Assembly (NCBI RefSeq): GCF_009649785.1
Contig: NZ_WJOK01000003.1
Span: 186,001-250,000, forward strand
From: Agrobacterium tumefaciens
GTDB taxonomy: Bacteria > Pseudomonadota > Alphaproteobacteria > Rhizobiales > Rhizobiaceae
Length of the DNA stretch: 64,000 bases
Direction of reading: 5' to 3'
In this document: positions 47,030 through 55,589 of the stretch, piece after piece
How positions within the stretch are numbered: position 1 is the first letter of the stretch
Layout of the letters: each line of letters opens with the position of its first letter
Notes under the pieces: model-generated
Told to the model about the DNA's origin: nothing
The model's database searches: none
What the model saw: the letters and a program-made list of their open reading frames with translations, nothing else
Program-made: the position numbers and the translations under genes

Positions 47030-47860
47030 TTATCCTTTCACCGCGCCGGCCGTCAGGCCCTGCACGAGATAACGTTGAATGAGCAGGAAGAAGAGACAGG
47101 CCGGAATGAGCGCCAGAACACCCGCCGCCATCATCTGCCCGAAATCGACGGAAAATTTTGAAACGAAGGTCAACAGCCCGACCGGGAATGTGGCGCTCTG
47201 GTTGCCCGAAATCAGCATCAGCGCAAACAGCAACTCGCTCCACGCGGCGGTGAAGACGAAGCCCAGCGTCGCGGCGATGCCCGGCAATGTCAGCGGCAGG
47301 ATGATCTGGCGGAATGCCGTGAAGCGGCTTGCCCCGTCGATCATCGCCGCCTCTTCCAGATCCTTGGGAATACCGTCGAAGAATGACTGCATTAGGAAAG
47401 TGGCAAACGGCACGTTGAAGGCGGTGTAGACGATGACGAGACCCGTCAGGCTATTGGTGAGGCCGAGCGGCGACAGCATCTTGAAGATCGGCGCGACCAG
47501 CATGACCAGCGGAAACATCTGGGTAATCAGCATCAGCGCCACGATCCAGTATTTGCCCTTGAAGCGGAACCGCGACAGCGCATAACCGGACAGTGACGAG
47601 AGCACCGTAACGGCAAGTGCCGTGGAGCCGGCAACGATGACGCTGTTCTTAAAAAATGTCGGGAAGGCACTGTTTTCTATGACATATCGATAATGATCGA
47701 GCGTCGCGTGCGACGGCCACATTCGCACGCCTTCGCTATAAAGCAGGTCATTCGGCGTGACCGAGACCTTGAGCAGCCAGAACAGCGGAAACAGCGCAAA
47801 GACGATATAGGCGAGGATCGCCAGGCGATGGGCAAGGGTGAGGAATATCCTTGATGTCAT
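47030..47860 (-). CDS. MalG-type sugar ABC permease of the PLP-enzyme-linked transporter
   Basis: A 276-residue permease with first span RLAILAYIVFALFPLFWLLK, coupling loop EEAAMIDGASRFTAFRQIIL (near residue 165) and the usual C-terminus LVQGLTAGAVKG. It is four bases from both neighbouring genes, so tightly operonic. The fold class is that of sugar, glycerol-3-phosphate and related transporters. Confidence 0.9.
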   Translation of the reverse strand: MTSRIFLTLAHRLAILAYIVFALFPLFWLLKVSVTPNDLLYSEGVRMWPSHATLDHYRYVIENSAFPTFFKNSVIVAGSTALAVTVLSSLSGYALSRFRFKGKYWIVALMLITQMFPLVMLVAPIFKMLSPLGLTNSLTGLVIVYTAFNVPFATFLMQSFFDGIPKDLEEAAMIDGASRFTAFRQIILPLTLPGIAATLGFVFTAAWSELLFALMLISGNQSATFPVGLLTFVSKFSVDFGQMMAAGVLALIPACLFFLLIQRYLVQGLTAGAVKG

Positions 47861-47863
47861 CGG

Positions 47864-48808
47864 TCAGTCCTTCTCGATAAGGCGTTGGCGCAGGAGCACG
47901 ATGAGCATGGAATAGGCCAGAAGCAGCACCAGAAGTACCAGCGCGATGGCCGAGGCATAACCGAAATCGAGCCGCCGGAAGGCCTGCGTGAAGATGTAGC
48001 TCGCAACGATCTGGGTGCGGTCTGCCGGTCCGCCATTGGTCATGACGATGATGAGATCGGCAAAATTGGCGATCCAGACGGTGCGCAGCAAAACGGTGAT
48101 GGCGATGGTGGGTGCGAGAAATGGGAGGGTGATGGAGGTGAAGCGCTGCAACGGGTTTGCCCCGTCAATGGAAGCGGCCTCGTAAAGATCACGCGGGATC
48201 GCCTGAAGTGCGGCAAGCAATGTGATGGCGAAGAAAGGAATGCCCCACCAGACATTGGCGATGATCGGCCCCCACATGGCAAGCTGCGGATCGGCAAGAA
48301 TATTGTTGGGCGCGGAGAGAAGCCCGAGCGAGACCATCCAGTGCGGCAGCGGTCCTATGACCGGATTGAACAGCCACGCCCAGTTGAGACCGGCAAGAAA
48401 GGTTGGCACGGCCCATGGAAGAAACACCAGCGCCTGGGCCAGCCCCCTGCCCGCGAACGGCTTGTCCAGCAGCAGCGCCAAAATGAGACCGAAGAAAAAC
48501 TGCAGGAATACCGAAGCCCCCGTCCACCACAGCGTATTTTTCAGCGCCCGGTAAAAGGCCGCATCCTGCGACAGTGCCTCCAGATGTTTCAAGCCAACGA
48601 AACCGCCGGAAAAAGGATTGAGCAGCTGCACGTCACGAAACGCATAGGACAGGCCGAGCACCAGCGGCACCAGCATGACGGCAACAATGAGCACGAGAAC
48701 CGGCGCACTATAGAGCCAGGGTTCGGCCCAGTCGGCAAAACGCTGCATTGCCGGCTTGCCGGCGCGGTTGCGCGCGGCCACGGGTCCGGCGCCATGGGCA
48801 TAGGACAT
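47864..48808 (-). CDS. MalF-type sugar ABC permease of the PLP-enzyme-linked transporter
   Basis: A 314-residue permease. A cytoplasmic tail of about 30 residues is followed by spans beginning LYSAPVLVLIVAVMLVPLVL. The coupling loop is [20 protein letters not shown], and VMTNGGPADRTQIVASYIF is the common family stretch. ATG 48808 follows AGGAGCGATCAATC on the minus strand. A 152-base gap with a GC-rich hairpin separates it from the binding-protein gene upstream. Confidence 0.9.
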   Translation of the reverse strand: MSYAHGAGPVAARNRAGKPAMQRFADWAEPWLYSAPVLVLIVAVMLVPLVLGLSYAFRDVQLLNPFSGGFVGLKHLEALSQDAAFYRALKNTLWWTGASVFLQFFFGLILALLLDKPFAGRGLAQALVFLPWAVPTFLAGLNWAWLFNPVIGPLPHWMVSLGLLSAPNNILADPQLAMWGPIIANVWWGIPFFAITLLAALQAIPRDLYEAASIDGANPLQRFTSITLPFLAPTIAITVLLRTVWIANFADLIIVMTNGGPADRTQIVASYIFTQAFRRLDFGYASAIALVLLVLLLAYSMLIVLLRQRLIEKD

Positions 48809-48920
48809 GATTGATCGCTCCTGATCGGACGGCGGGGCGGACAGGTTTTTCTAACGCTTCTGGCCAGCCGGTCCGCACGTTTTGAAATGGGGCCTGCCGT
48901 TTGTGACAGCCCGCAAGAAC

Positions 48921-48949
48921 GGCCGCGCGGGTTCAAATCTCGCGCGGCC
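48921..48949. repeat. GC-rich hairpin after the binding-protein gene
   Basis: GGCCGCGCG (48921-48929) pairs perfectly with CGCGCGGCC (48941-48949) around an 11-base loop. On the minus strand it follows the binding-protein stop by about a dozen bases. No T-run follows. It resembles the post-binding-protein hairpins of the other operons here. Confidence 0.65.
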
Positions 48950-48960
48950 AACCGTGTGGT

Positions 48961-50220
48961 TTATTTGGAGGCGAGGAACTTCTGCTGCGCCTTCGTCATA
49001 TAGTCAGCCCATTGCTTGGCGAGGTCTTCCGGTGAGATATCACCAAGAAGCGCTTCCTGCGATGTCTTGATAACAAGCGAATCCTTGAAGAATGCGAATT
49101 CCTCAAGATAGGTCGGCATCTTCGTCGGCACGGCGTTCTTGTCCGCCAGTTCGTCGAACCAGCCCTTGAACTGCTCGCTGGCGTAGAAGGGGTCCTTCTC
49201 CGCCGACTTGTGCACCGGCAGCGCACCCGTCTTCTTGTTCCACTCGATATTGCCTTCCGGCCCTTCCAGCGTCTCGACCAGTTTCCAGGAGAGGTCCTTG
49301 TTGGCGGATGCCGACATGATCGACCAGCCGGCGAAACCGATGGTCGGGAAGGTCTTGCCGTCAGGTCCCTTCGGCATGGTCATGACGCCGAAATCTTCCG
49401 GCTTCATGCGCTGGGCAATGGCGATAAGGGCGTCCGGATCCTGATCGAGGAAGGCGCAGGTGCCGGAATAAAAGCCCGCGACGATCTCGTTGAAGCCCCA
49501 GTTGACGCTGTCTTTCGGCGCCAACCCGTTCTTGTAGAGATCGATCACATAGGTCAGGCCCTTCACCCAGCCAGGGCTGTCAAAGGTGGAGGTGCCGTCC
49601 TTGGTGAAGAACTCGTTCGATCCCGCCATGGACGCGCCGAACATGACCCAGCCGTTAAGTCCGCCCGGCCCGCCACGCAGGCAATAACCGTATTTGCCGG
49701 GAAGTGCTGCGACCTTCTTGGAGGCATCGGCGAATTCGTCGAGCGTCTTCGGCGGCTCCTTCACGCCAGCCTGTTCCAGCAGTTTCTTGTTGTAGAACAT
49801 GGCCCGGAGATAAAAGCCGTAGGGAAGCATATAGGCCGTGTTCTTCACATCACGGCCGAGTTCCAGCGTGCGTTCACTCAGACCCTTGGTGTATTCCCAT
49901 TTGGCGAGGTAGGGTTCGAGACTTTCGAGCATGCCGTTATTGGCATAAAGCGAAAGCCAGGTGTCGGGCATTTCCATGACATCAGGCACATCTCCGGCGG
50001 AGACCATCGTGGCGAATTTCTGGAAGGCCTCGCTCCAGGGCAGCGAGATGATCTCCACCTTGGTGCCGGGATTGGCAGTTTCGAACTTCGAGACGATGCC
50101 CTTCAGCGTTTCCGTCCGTTCGGGACTTGTAATGACCTCGACCAGTTTCAAGGTCGTATCCGCCAGCGCCGTTCCGGTCATCAGGGCGGTGAAGATTGCT
50201 GCTGCTACCAGTTTTTTCAT
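48961..50220 (-). CDS. Family 1 ABC sugar-type binding protein linked to a PLP enzyme
   Basis: A 419-residue secreted binding protein with a signal peptide ending near TALA-DTT (residue about 20). MalE/UgpB-class stretches include LKGIVSKFETANPGTKVEI, SAGDVPDVMEMPDTWLSLYA, GYCLRGGPGGLNGWVMFG and FPTIGFAGWSIMSAS. ATG 50220 follows AAAGGGGAGAACGAC. It lies 37 bases after the PLP-enzyme gene. The class normally binds carbohydrates, yet the neighbouring enzyme acts on sulfur amino acids, so the ligand may be unusual. Confidence 0.88.
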   Translation of the reverse strand: MKKLVAAAIFTALMTGTALADTTLKLVEVITSPERTETLKGIVSKFETANPGTKVEIISLPWSEAFQKFATMVSAGDVPDVMEMPDTWLSLYANNGMLESLEPYLAKWEYTKGLSERTLELGRDVKNTAYMLPYGFYLRAMFYNKKLLEQAGVKEPPKTLDEFADASKKVAALPGKYGYCLRGGPGGLNGWVMFGASMAGSNEFFTKDGTSTFDSPGWVKGLTYVIDLYKNGLAPKDSVNWGFNEIVAGFYSGTCAFLDQDPDALIAIAQRMKPEDFGVMTMPKGPDGKTFPTIGFAGWSIMSASANKDLSWKLVETLEGPEGNIEWNKKTGALPVHKSAEKDPFYASEQFKGWFDELADKNAVPTKMPTYLEEFAFFKDSLVIKTSQEALLGDISPEDLAKQWADYMTKAQQKFLASK

Positions 50221-50257
50221 GTCGTTCTCCCCTTTTTGTCGTCAGTTTTGAGACGCG

Positions 50258-51430
50258 TCAGACGGCCGAGGCCGCCTTGATCGCGGGTTCGAGATCGTTC
50301 CAGAGCGCTTCTGTGCCCTCCAGTCCGACATGCAGGCGCACGGAACGCGCGCTGATGCCGAACGTGTGGGCGGAGTTTGGCTGCGCCTTCTGTTCAAGCA
50401 CCACTTCACCCGGGACGATCAGGCTTTCATGCCCACCCCAGGAAACACCCAGTTTGAAAAGTTTGAGGCGGTCGGCAAAAGCGCGCACATCCACCCCTTC
50501 CTTGAAAATGAAGGAAAACAGGCCAGACGTACCGTTGAGGCCGGGCGGCAGGCGGTTCGCCAATCCAGGATGGCAAACCTTTTCCACCACATCGAGCGCC
50601 TGCAGGCGGCTGGCAATATCCAACGCCGATGCCTGATGCGCCCTCATGCGCAGCGGCAGGGTGCGCAAGCCGCGGATCAGCAACCACGCATCGAAGGGCG
50701 ACATCTTGCCACCGAGATAGGGATAGGTCTCTGCACGAATGCGGTCGATCATTGCCTTTGAACCGGCAACCACGCCGGAGACCACATCGCTGTGCCCGCC
50801 GAGATACTTCGACGCCGAATGCACGACGAGATCGACACCGAGCGAGATCGGCTGCTGGAAGACAGGACTTGCCCAGGAATTATCGATGACGGTGACGGCG
50901 CCATGGCGCTTGCCGATCGCGGCGAGCGCACCGACATCATGGGCCTCCATCACCCAGCTGGTCGGGCTTTCCATGTAGAAGAGCTTCGCGCCGGGCATAG
51001 CCTTTTCAACCGCCGCCTCGTCGCGGCCGTCGACATAGACCACCTCGACATTCATGCGCTTCATGAAGGTGCCAAACAGGCGAAACGCATCGGGATAGAC
51101 ATGGCGCACCGCGACGATGCGGTCACCCGGCGAAACGAAGGAGAGAACGGTGGAGGAAATGGCCGACATGCCGCTGGCGAAGCCAAGCGCATCTTCCGCG
51201 CCCTCAAGCTTTGCCAGCATTTCCTCAAACATCCTGACGGTCGGGTTGAGCCCTCGCGTATAGACCGGCCGCACCTTTTCGCCGCGATAGGTGGAAACCA
51301 TTTCGTCGTAGCTGGAAAAGGTGAAAAGCGAAGTCTGCACAAGCGGCGGGACCACAGCTTCGAAAGCGTGGGTCTCGTCATGGGCGACGATCAGAGAGGC
51401 GGGATCGAAGAGATCGTTGCCTTGGTTCAT
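50258..51430 (-). CDS. Trans-sulfuration-type PLP enzyme (cystathionine lyase/synthase family)
   Basis: A 390-residue enzyme of the Cys/Met-metabolism PLP family. Visible marks: the N-terminal PLVQTSLFTF, the tyrosine-arginine pair in PVYTRGLNPTVRMFEEMLAKL, the glycine-rich cofactor loop FASGMSAISSTVL, the aspartate in VIDNSWASPVFQQP, and the cofactor lysine in LVVHSASKYLGGHSDVVSG (near residue 211). Reactions in the family include beta- or gamma-elimination and replacement on cysteine, homocysteine or methionine derivatives. Its start overlaps the GntR stop as ATGA, and a sugar-type transporter follows, so it probably processes the imported compound. Exact chemistry cannot be read from sequence. 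Confidence 0.9.
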   Translation of the reverse strand: MNQGNDLFDPASLIVAHDETHAFEAVVPPLVQTSLFTFSSYDEMVSTYRGEKVRPVYTRGLNPTVRMFEEMLAKLEGAEDALGFASGMSAISSTVLSFVSPGDRIVAVRHVYPDAFRLFGTFMKRMNVEVVYVDGRDEAAVEKAMPGAKLFYMESPTSWVMEAHDVGALAAIGKRHGAVTVIDNSWASPVFQQPISLGVDLVVHSASKYLGGHSDVVSGVVAGSKAMIDRIRAETYPYLGGKMSPFDAWLLIRGLRTLPLRMRAHQASALDIASRLQALDVVEKVCHPGLANRLPPGLNGTSGLFSFIFKEGVDVRAFADRLKLFKLGVSWGGHESLIVPGEVVLEQKAQPNSAHTFGISARSVRLHVGLEGTEALWNDLEPAIKAASAV

Positions 51431-52143
51431 TTCGACATGTCCTTGATATCCTCCTCGACGACAGCGAGGATTTTCAGTGTTTCTTCACGGGCGGTCTCCG
51501 CATCGCCGGCGGCGATGGCGTTGAACAGCGTGCGGTGAAAAGGGAAGGAGCGGCTTGCAAAGTCCGGCCGGTCGAAAGGCTTCAGCCAGAAACGTTCGAA
51601 ACCTTCGCGCATCTGCTCGAGCAGCTGCTTGAACAGCGAATTATGCGTGGCGTCATAGATGGAGAGGTGGAAGGCAAGGTCGGCCTTGCCGGACGTGCCT
51701 TCAGCCAGATGCACCCGCTCCATCTCATCGAGCCGCGCTTCCATCGTGGCGATATCCTCCACCGTGCGCCGGCGCGCCGCAGCCATCGAGGCCTCAACCT
51801 CGATGCCACGCCGGACTTCCAACGTCATCAACAACGCATCGCGCAGGCTTTCGGCATCGATGGAGATAGGCATATGCACGGTTGCGGCGGAAATCGGCTT
51901 AAGCAGATAATTGCCGCTGCCCTTGCGGCTGTCGATAACGCCCAGCGCCTGAAACTTACGGATGACCTCGCGAATGGTGGAACGGCCGACACCCAGCGCC
52001 ACCATCAGCTCTCGCTCGGCCGGCAACCGATCTCCAGCCTTCAGTCCCGCCCTCTCGACGTAATCGGAGAGTGCCGCCTCGACCTGGCGCACACGGTCGC
52101 TGGGTGGAATAGGCTGCATTAGTTCGCGGCTGGATCTATCCAA
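51427..52143 (-). CDS. FadR/GntR-family (FCD) regulator of the PLP-enzyme/transport operon
   Basis: A 238-residue GntR protein: winged helix at about 18-85 (GDRLPAERELMVALGVGRST, then IREVIRKFQALGVIDSRKGSG) and an all-helical FCD effector domain from about 95 with the metal-ligand-like pattern DLAFHLSIYDATHN and a late FHRTLF histidine. The start is TTG at 52143, six bases after AAAGGG; an in-frame ATG at 52119 lacks a ribosome site. It leads the operon and overlaps the PLP-enzyme gene. A site resembling FadR-type operators lies at 52159-52170. Confidence 0.9.
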   Translation of the reverse strand: MDRSSRELMQPIPPSDRVRQVEAALSDYVERAGLKAGDRLPAERELMVALGVGRSTIREVIRKFQALGVIDSRKGSGNYLLKPISAATVHMPISIDAESLRDALLMTLEVRRGIEVEASMAAARRRTVEDIATMEARLDEMERVHLAEGTSGKADLAFHLSIYDATHNSLFKQLLEQMREGFERFWLKPFDRPDFASRSFPFHRTLFNAIAAGDAETAREETLKILAVVEEDIKDMSK

Positions 52144-52158
52144 GAGTTACCCTTTGAA

Positions 52159-52170
52159 TTGGTCTGACAT
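52159..52170. promoter_or_regulatory. FCD-GntR-type operator candidate
   Basis: TTGGTCTGACAT contains TGGTCnGAC, the core pattern recognised by FadR-like regulators, 15 bases upstream of the GntR start. Autoregulation of the whole minus-strand operon from this site is likely. Confidence 0.5.
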
Positions 52171-52389
52171 CTTACCATTTCAAACGGTCGGTCGATTGTC
52201 AACGGGGAACGCAAGCAGCCTAAACAGGGAGATCACATCCCTGTTGAACCGCGTATTCCGGGAAAAATAGAAGGAAATTAGAGATTTGGGCGTTGGTAAC
52301 GCTGGAGAAGGCTTACCGGCTGGGCAAAATTTGCGAGACGGCACAATCGACCGTGGGGCCTAGGACAGAAGGAAAAAACTTCTCCTCCG

Positions 52390-52473
52390 TCGCGCTCGGG
52401 CCTATCGCGAGCATCTGCCAGCTATTGATTTTACGATACGTGACTGGATCCCCGGAACGGGCCCGAGGATGAC
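52390..52473. repeat. Degenerate rhizobial-type palindromic repeat in a 400-base gap
   Basis: CGCTCGGGCCTATCGCGAGC with a following ATCTGCCA, and a distal GGGCCCGAGGATGACA, give a decayed version of the element at 40417-40501. It lies in the gap 52144-52542 between the GntR operon and znuA. The rest of this gap (52171-52389) shows no ORF, RNA gene or clear operator. Confidence 0.5.
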
Positions 52474-52505
52474 ATCGAGTGTGGGGATACGTTAGTCAGG
52501 TGTCT

Positions 52506-52527
52506 GAGGGTGGCTGGTGCCACCCTC
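52506..52527. terminator. Hairpin downstream of znuA
   Basis: GAGGGTGGC (52506-52514) pairs perfectly with GCCACCCTC (52519-52527) around a four-base loop. It lies 16 bases past the znuA stop on the minus strand. It lacks a T-run but is the only end-of-operon structure there. Confidence 0.65.
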
Positions 52528-52542
52528 GCCCGTTTTGTCTTC

Positions 52543-53526
52543 TTACTGGCTAAGCACGGCCGCCTTGATGGTATCGATGTTGTGGTTGACCATATCGATA
52601 TAGGTTGCGGCCGGGCCGTCGGCTGTCGAGAGCGCGTCGGAATAAAGCGTTCCGCCAACTTTCAGGCCGGTTTCCTTGGCAATCTGGTCCATCAACCGCT
52701 TGTCGGTGATGTTTTCGACGAAGATCGCCGAGGCGTTGTCGTGCTTGATCTGATCCACCAGCTTGGCGACGTCGGCGGCAGACGCTTCGGAATCCGTCGA
52801 GATACCTTCCGGCGCCAGGAATTCGAGACCATAGGCATGCTCGAAATAACCGAAGGCATCATGTGAGGTGATGATGTTGCGTTTTTCCGGCGGAATGGCG
52901 GCGATCTCGGTCTTCACCTTCTCGTTCAAAGCCGCGAGCTTGGCGATATAGGCCTGTGAATTGGCGGTGTAAGTTGCGCAACCGGCCTTGTCGACCTCGC
53001 AAAATGCGCCGGCGATGTTCTTCACGTATATTTCCGCATTCTTGATTGACTGCCAGGCATGCGGATCGAATTCACCGTGATTGTGTCCCTCATGGTCATG
53101 CGCTTCCTCTGCCTTGTGGTCGTGACCCGCCTCTTCCTCGGCTTCCGGATGTGCGTGACCGGCTGGCTCGTCGGAAATCCTGAGGGGTTTCACGCCCTTG
53201 GTCAGTTCCACCACCGGCGCCTTTGTGCCGCTGGTATCGATCAGCCGCTTCAGGAAGCCTTCGAATGCAAGGCCGTTCACCAGCACAACATCCGCCTTGC
53301 TGACAGCAACGGCGTCGGCCGGGCGCGGCTCGTAGACATGCGCGTCGCCGTCAGGTCCGACGATCGTGGTGATTTCGACGCGGTTGCCGCCGACATTCTT
53401 CGCGAAGTCGGCAATGATCGAGAAGCTGGCCACGACCTTGAGTTCAGCCGCAGAAGCCTGCGCCATCAGGACCGGGGAAAGGGAGAGAAGGCTTACGCAG
53501 GTAGCAAGACGTAGGGTTTGGAACAT
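52543..53526 (-). CDS. znuA: Zinc ABC transporter periplasmic binding protein
   Basis: A 327-residue cluster A-I metal-binding protein. The signal peptide ends near ASA-AEL (residue about 27). Presumed zinc ligands are the histidines in DGDAHVYEP (63), FDPHAW (156) and ITSHDAFGYF (near 220), plus the aspartate in TLYSDALS. A His/Asp/Glu-rich loop at about 124-150 (HAHPEAE...HDHEGHNH) is the mark of ZnuA rather than manganese-binding relatives. ATG 53526 follows AGGAG by eight bases; an in-frame TTG seven codons earlier is less likely. It is the last gene of the znuCBA operon. Confidence 0.94.
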   Translation of the reverse strand: MFQTLRLATCVSLLSLSPVLMAQASAAELKVVASFSIIADFAKNVGGNRVEITTIVGPDGDAHVYEPRPADAVAVSKADVVLVNGLAFEGFLKRLIDTSGTKAPVVELTKGVKPLRISDEPAGHAHPEAEEEAGHDHKAEEAHDHEGHNHGEFDPHAWQSIKNAEIYVKNIAGAFCEVDKAGCATYTANSQAYIAKLAALNEKVKTEIAAIPPEKRNIITSHDAFGYFEHAYGLEFLAPEGISTDSEASAADVAKLVDQIKHDNASAIFVENITDKRLMDQIAKETGLKVGGTLYSDALSTADGPAATYIDMVNHNIDTIKAAVLSQ

Positions 53527-53556
53527 GAAGGGTTCTCCTTTTTTCAAACGCTGTTT

Positions 53557-54423
53557 TCAGGCCGTTCTGTGACGACCGGAACCGAGAAGATCGCGAAGCA
53601 CACCGCGTGTGCCGACGACGATGGACAGGACATAGATGACGCCTGCGGACAGGATGATCGCCGGACCTGATGGCAACGACGCGTGATAGGACAGAAGCAG
53701 GCCTGCAAAACACGAGACCATGCCGATGCCGATCGAGATGAAGCACATTGGCGCGACGCGATTGGACCAGAAGCGGCTGGCGGCAGCGGGCAGCATCATC
53801 AGGCCAACCGAAAGCAGGGTTCCGAGCGCCTGAAACCCGCCGACCAGATTGAGGACGACGATGGCGAGGAAGAGGAAGTGCACGGGGCTCCCCCAGTTGC
53901 TGACCGAGCGCAGAAACAGGGGATCGAGGCATTCCGCCAGCAGCGCGCGCCAGAAAACCATCATCACCGTCAGCGTTACGACGCAGATACCGCCGATGAG
54001 GCCGAGCGCTTCATTGTTCAGTGCCAGCACCGTGCCGAAAAGCACATGCATGAGATCGACACTGGAGCCGCGCCAGGAGACGAGCAGCACGCCGAGCGCC
54101 AGAGAAATGAGGTAAAAGGCTGCAAGCGAGGCGTCCTCCTTCTGGATGGTGAAGCGCGAAACCGCACCGGCACCCAGTGCCACCAGAAGACCGACGACCA
54201 GCCCGCCGATGGTCATCGGCAAAATCTCCAACCCGTAAAACAGAAAGCCCACCGCCGCCCCCGGCAAAATGGCGTGCGACATGGCATCACCCGTCAGGCT
54301 CATGCGGCGCAGCATCAGAAACACCCCGACCGGCCCGCAACTGACAGCAAGGATCAAGGCACCGGCAAGCGCACGCTGCATGAAGACATACTGGATGAAT
54401 GGCTCGATGAAGAAATCAGACAT
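53557..54423 (-). CDS. znuB: Zinc ABC transporter permease
   Basis: A 288-residue ABC-3 family permease with about eight hydrophobic segments. Characteristic stretches: FMQRALAGALILAVSCGPVG, MSLTGDAMSHAILPGAAVGF, the central ALNNEALGLIGGICVVTLTV, and GLLLSYHASLPSGPAIILSA. It overlaps znuC by eight bases (54416-54423), and znuA follows after 30 bases. It forms the membrane channel for zinc across the inner membrane. Confidence 0.93.
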   Translation of the reverse strand: MSDFFIEPFIQYVFMQRALAGALILAVSCGPVGVFLMLRRMSLTGDAMSHAILPGAAVGFLFYGLEILPMTIGGLVVGLLVALGAGAVSRFTIQKEDASLAAFYLISLALGVLLVSWRGSSVDLMHVLFGTVLALNNEALGLIGGICVVTLTVMMVFWRALLAECLDPLFLRSVSNWGSPVHFLFLAIVVLNLVGGFQALGTLLSVGLMMLPAAASRFWSNRVAPMCFISIGIGMVSCFAGLLLSYHASLPSGPAIILSAGVIYVLSIVVGTRGVLRDLLGSGRHRTA

Positions 54424-55231
54424 GGATATGCGAATGCGCCTGCGGGTGTTTGGGGAAATCCTGCGGCTTTTCCGCCAGGTCGGCGTTCACCGTCGCTGCT
54501 GCGGGTTCGCACCATGGGGCGTCGCCGTCCCATGCCTCGTGAAACCGTCGTGCCTGCTGCATCATTTCGGGCCTTAGAACCTCCCGTGTCGGGCCAAAGC
54601 CCACCAACCGTCTGGCAAGCAGAAGTGTTTGTGGAAAATGCTGACGCACCAGCTCGTAGTCATGAAGAACGGCCAGAACCGTGCGCCCCTCGGCAACCCA
54701 TGCTTTGATCAGCACCATGAGGTCGGCGACGGTGCGCTCATCGACAGCGTTGAAGGGCTCATCCAGCAAAATCAGTTGCGCATCCTGCAACATGGCGCGG
54801 GCAAAAAGGGCGCGTTGCATCTGGCCGCCGGAGAGTGAATCGATATTGCGTTTTTCAAAGCCAGAAAGTCCGACCGCTTCCAGCACATGGGCCATGGCCG
54901 CCCGGTCCGACTGGCGATGGCGAGCGAGCAGGCCGCGTTTGGGCCAGAGACCAAGCGCGACCAGATCGCGCACCTGTGCCGGAAAGGAACGGTCGAGTTC
55001 AGACTGCTGCGGTAGATAGGCGACGGAAACGCCTGGAGTAACCCGGCATTCACCGCCAAGTGGCTTCAAAATGCCGGCGACGCCCTTCATCAGCGTCGAT
55101 TTTCCCGACCCATTGGCGCCGATCACCGCCGTGAGCGACCCTTTGGCAATATCGCCATCCAGATGATGCACCGCCGCGCGGCCGGCATATCCGAGTGTCA
55201 GATTTTTAAAGGCAAGGCACGGATCGTTCAT
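54416..55231 (-). CDS. znuC: Zinc ABC transporter ATPase
   Basis: A 271-residue ATPase: Walker A GANGSGKST near residue 38, LPQQSELDRSFPAQVRDLV in the Q-loop region, signature LSGGQMQRALFARAM near 134, Walker B LILLDEPFNAVD and switch VLHDYELV. The C-terminal tail carries histidines (HPQAHSHIHV) that could bind zinc. ATG 55231 follows CGGAGGGATCG. It is the first gene of the operon and has two Zur-like boxes 42 and 72 bases upstream. Confidence 0.94.
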   Translation of the reverse strand: MNDPCLAFKNLTLGYAGRAAVHHLDGDIAKGSLTAVIGANGSGKSTLMKGVAGILKPLGGECRVTPGVSVAYLPQQSELDRSFPAQVRDLVALGLWPKRGLLARHRQSDRAAMAHVLEAVGLSGFEKRNIDSLSGGQMQRALFARAMLQDAQLILLDEPFNAVDERTVADLMVLIKAWVAEGRTVLAVLHDYELVRQHFPQTLLLARRLVGFGPTREVLRPEMMQQARRFHEAWDGDAPWCEPAAATVNADLAEKPQDFPKHPQAHSHIHV

Positions 55232-55272
55232 CGATCCCTCCGGGGCATGATGTCATTTGATGACCCCCTCAT

Positions 55273-55319
55273 ATGTAATGTTATTACATTCGTCAAACGA
55301 ATATGTAATGAAATAACAT
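55273..55319. promoter_or_regulatory. Two Zur-like boxes upstream of znuC
   Basis: ATGTAATGTTATTACAT (55273-55289) and ATGTAATGAAATAACAT (55303-55319) are near-palindromic copies of one motif, 30 bases apart start to start, close to three helical turns. The same motif appears before both COG0523 GTPase genes. This matches the style of zinc-dependent Zur repressor sites, which repress when zinc is plentiful. Confidence 0.85.
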
Positions 55320-55471
55320 TAACTATCGGAAAGGTAGGTTCCATCTCACATTGGACGAAACCTCCAGGATCACCTCGGGGGTATGGTCGTGCCAGGTTCT
55401 GGATTCCCGGGACAAGCCGAAGGAAGCATCCGGCAAGCAATTTTTCTAAAGCCAGTTGACACGCTGCGCTT

Positions 55472-55488
55472 ATGTAATGTTATTACGT
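55472..55488. promoter_or_regulatory. Zur-like box over the promoter of the first COG0523 gene
   Basis: ATGTAATGTTATTACGT overlaps the expected -10 position of a promoter with TTGACA at 55456-55461. The gap 55320-55455 before it holds no feature I can support. About 100 bases of leader separate it from the GTPase start. Confidence 0.82.
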
Positions 55489-55589
55489 TACAAGCAACAA
55501 GCGATGTGACCACTAGCCCCGTCGTTCTCTACCGCAAGTCGTGACGACGATGACTCCCACGCTACCACCGCTAATAAAACGAGGCCCGC

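Noticed and set aside
48921-48949. Possible tRNA T-arm or attachment-site remnant (stem around GGTTCAAATC)
   Set aside because: The loop looks like a tRNA T-loop, but no acceptor, D or anticodon arm can be found upstream and no integrase is nearby. A post-gene hairpin is the simpler reading.
50221-50257. Riboswitch for sulfur metabolism (SAM-type) before the transporter or PLP-enzyme genes
   Set aside because: The junctions around the PLP gene are too short (ATGA overlap and 37 bases) and the 52144-52390 gap shows no SAM-riboswitch-like core.
55340-55420. Possible further palindromic repeat upstream of the first COG0523 gene
   Set aside because: Short matches to the rhizobial repeats (CCTCGGGG, CCCGGGAC) are present but no convincing inverted arms could be paired.
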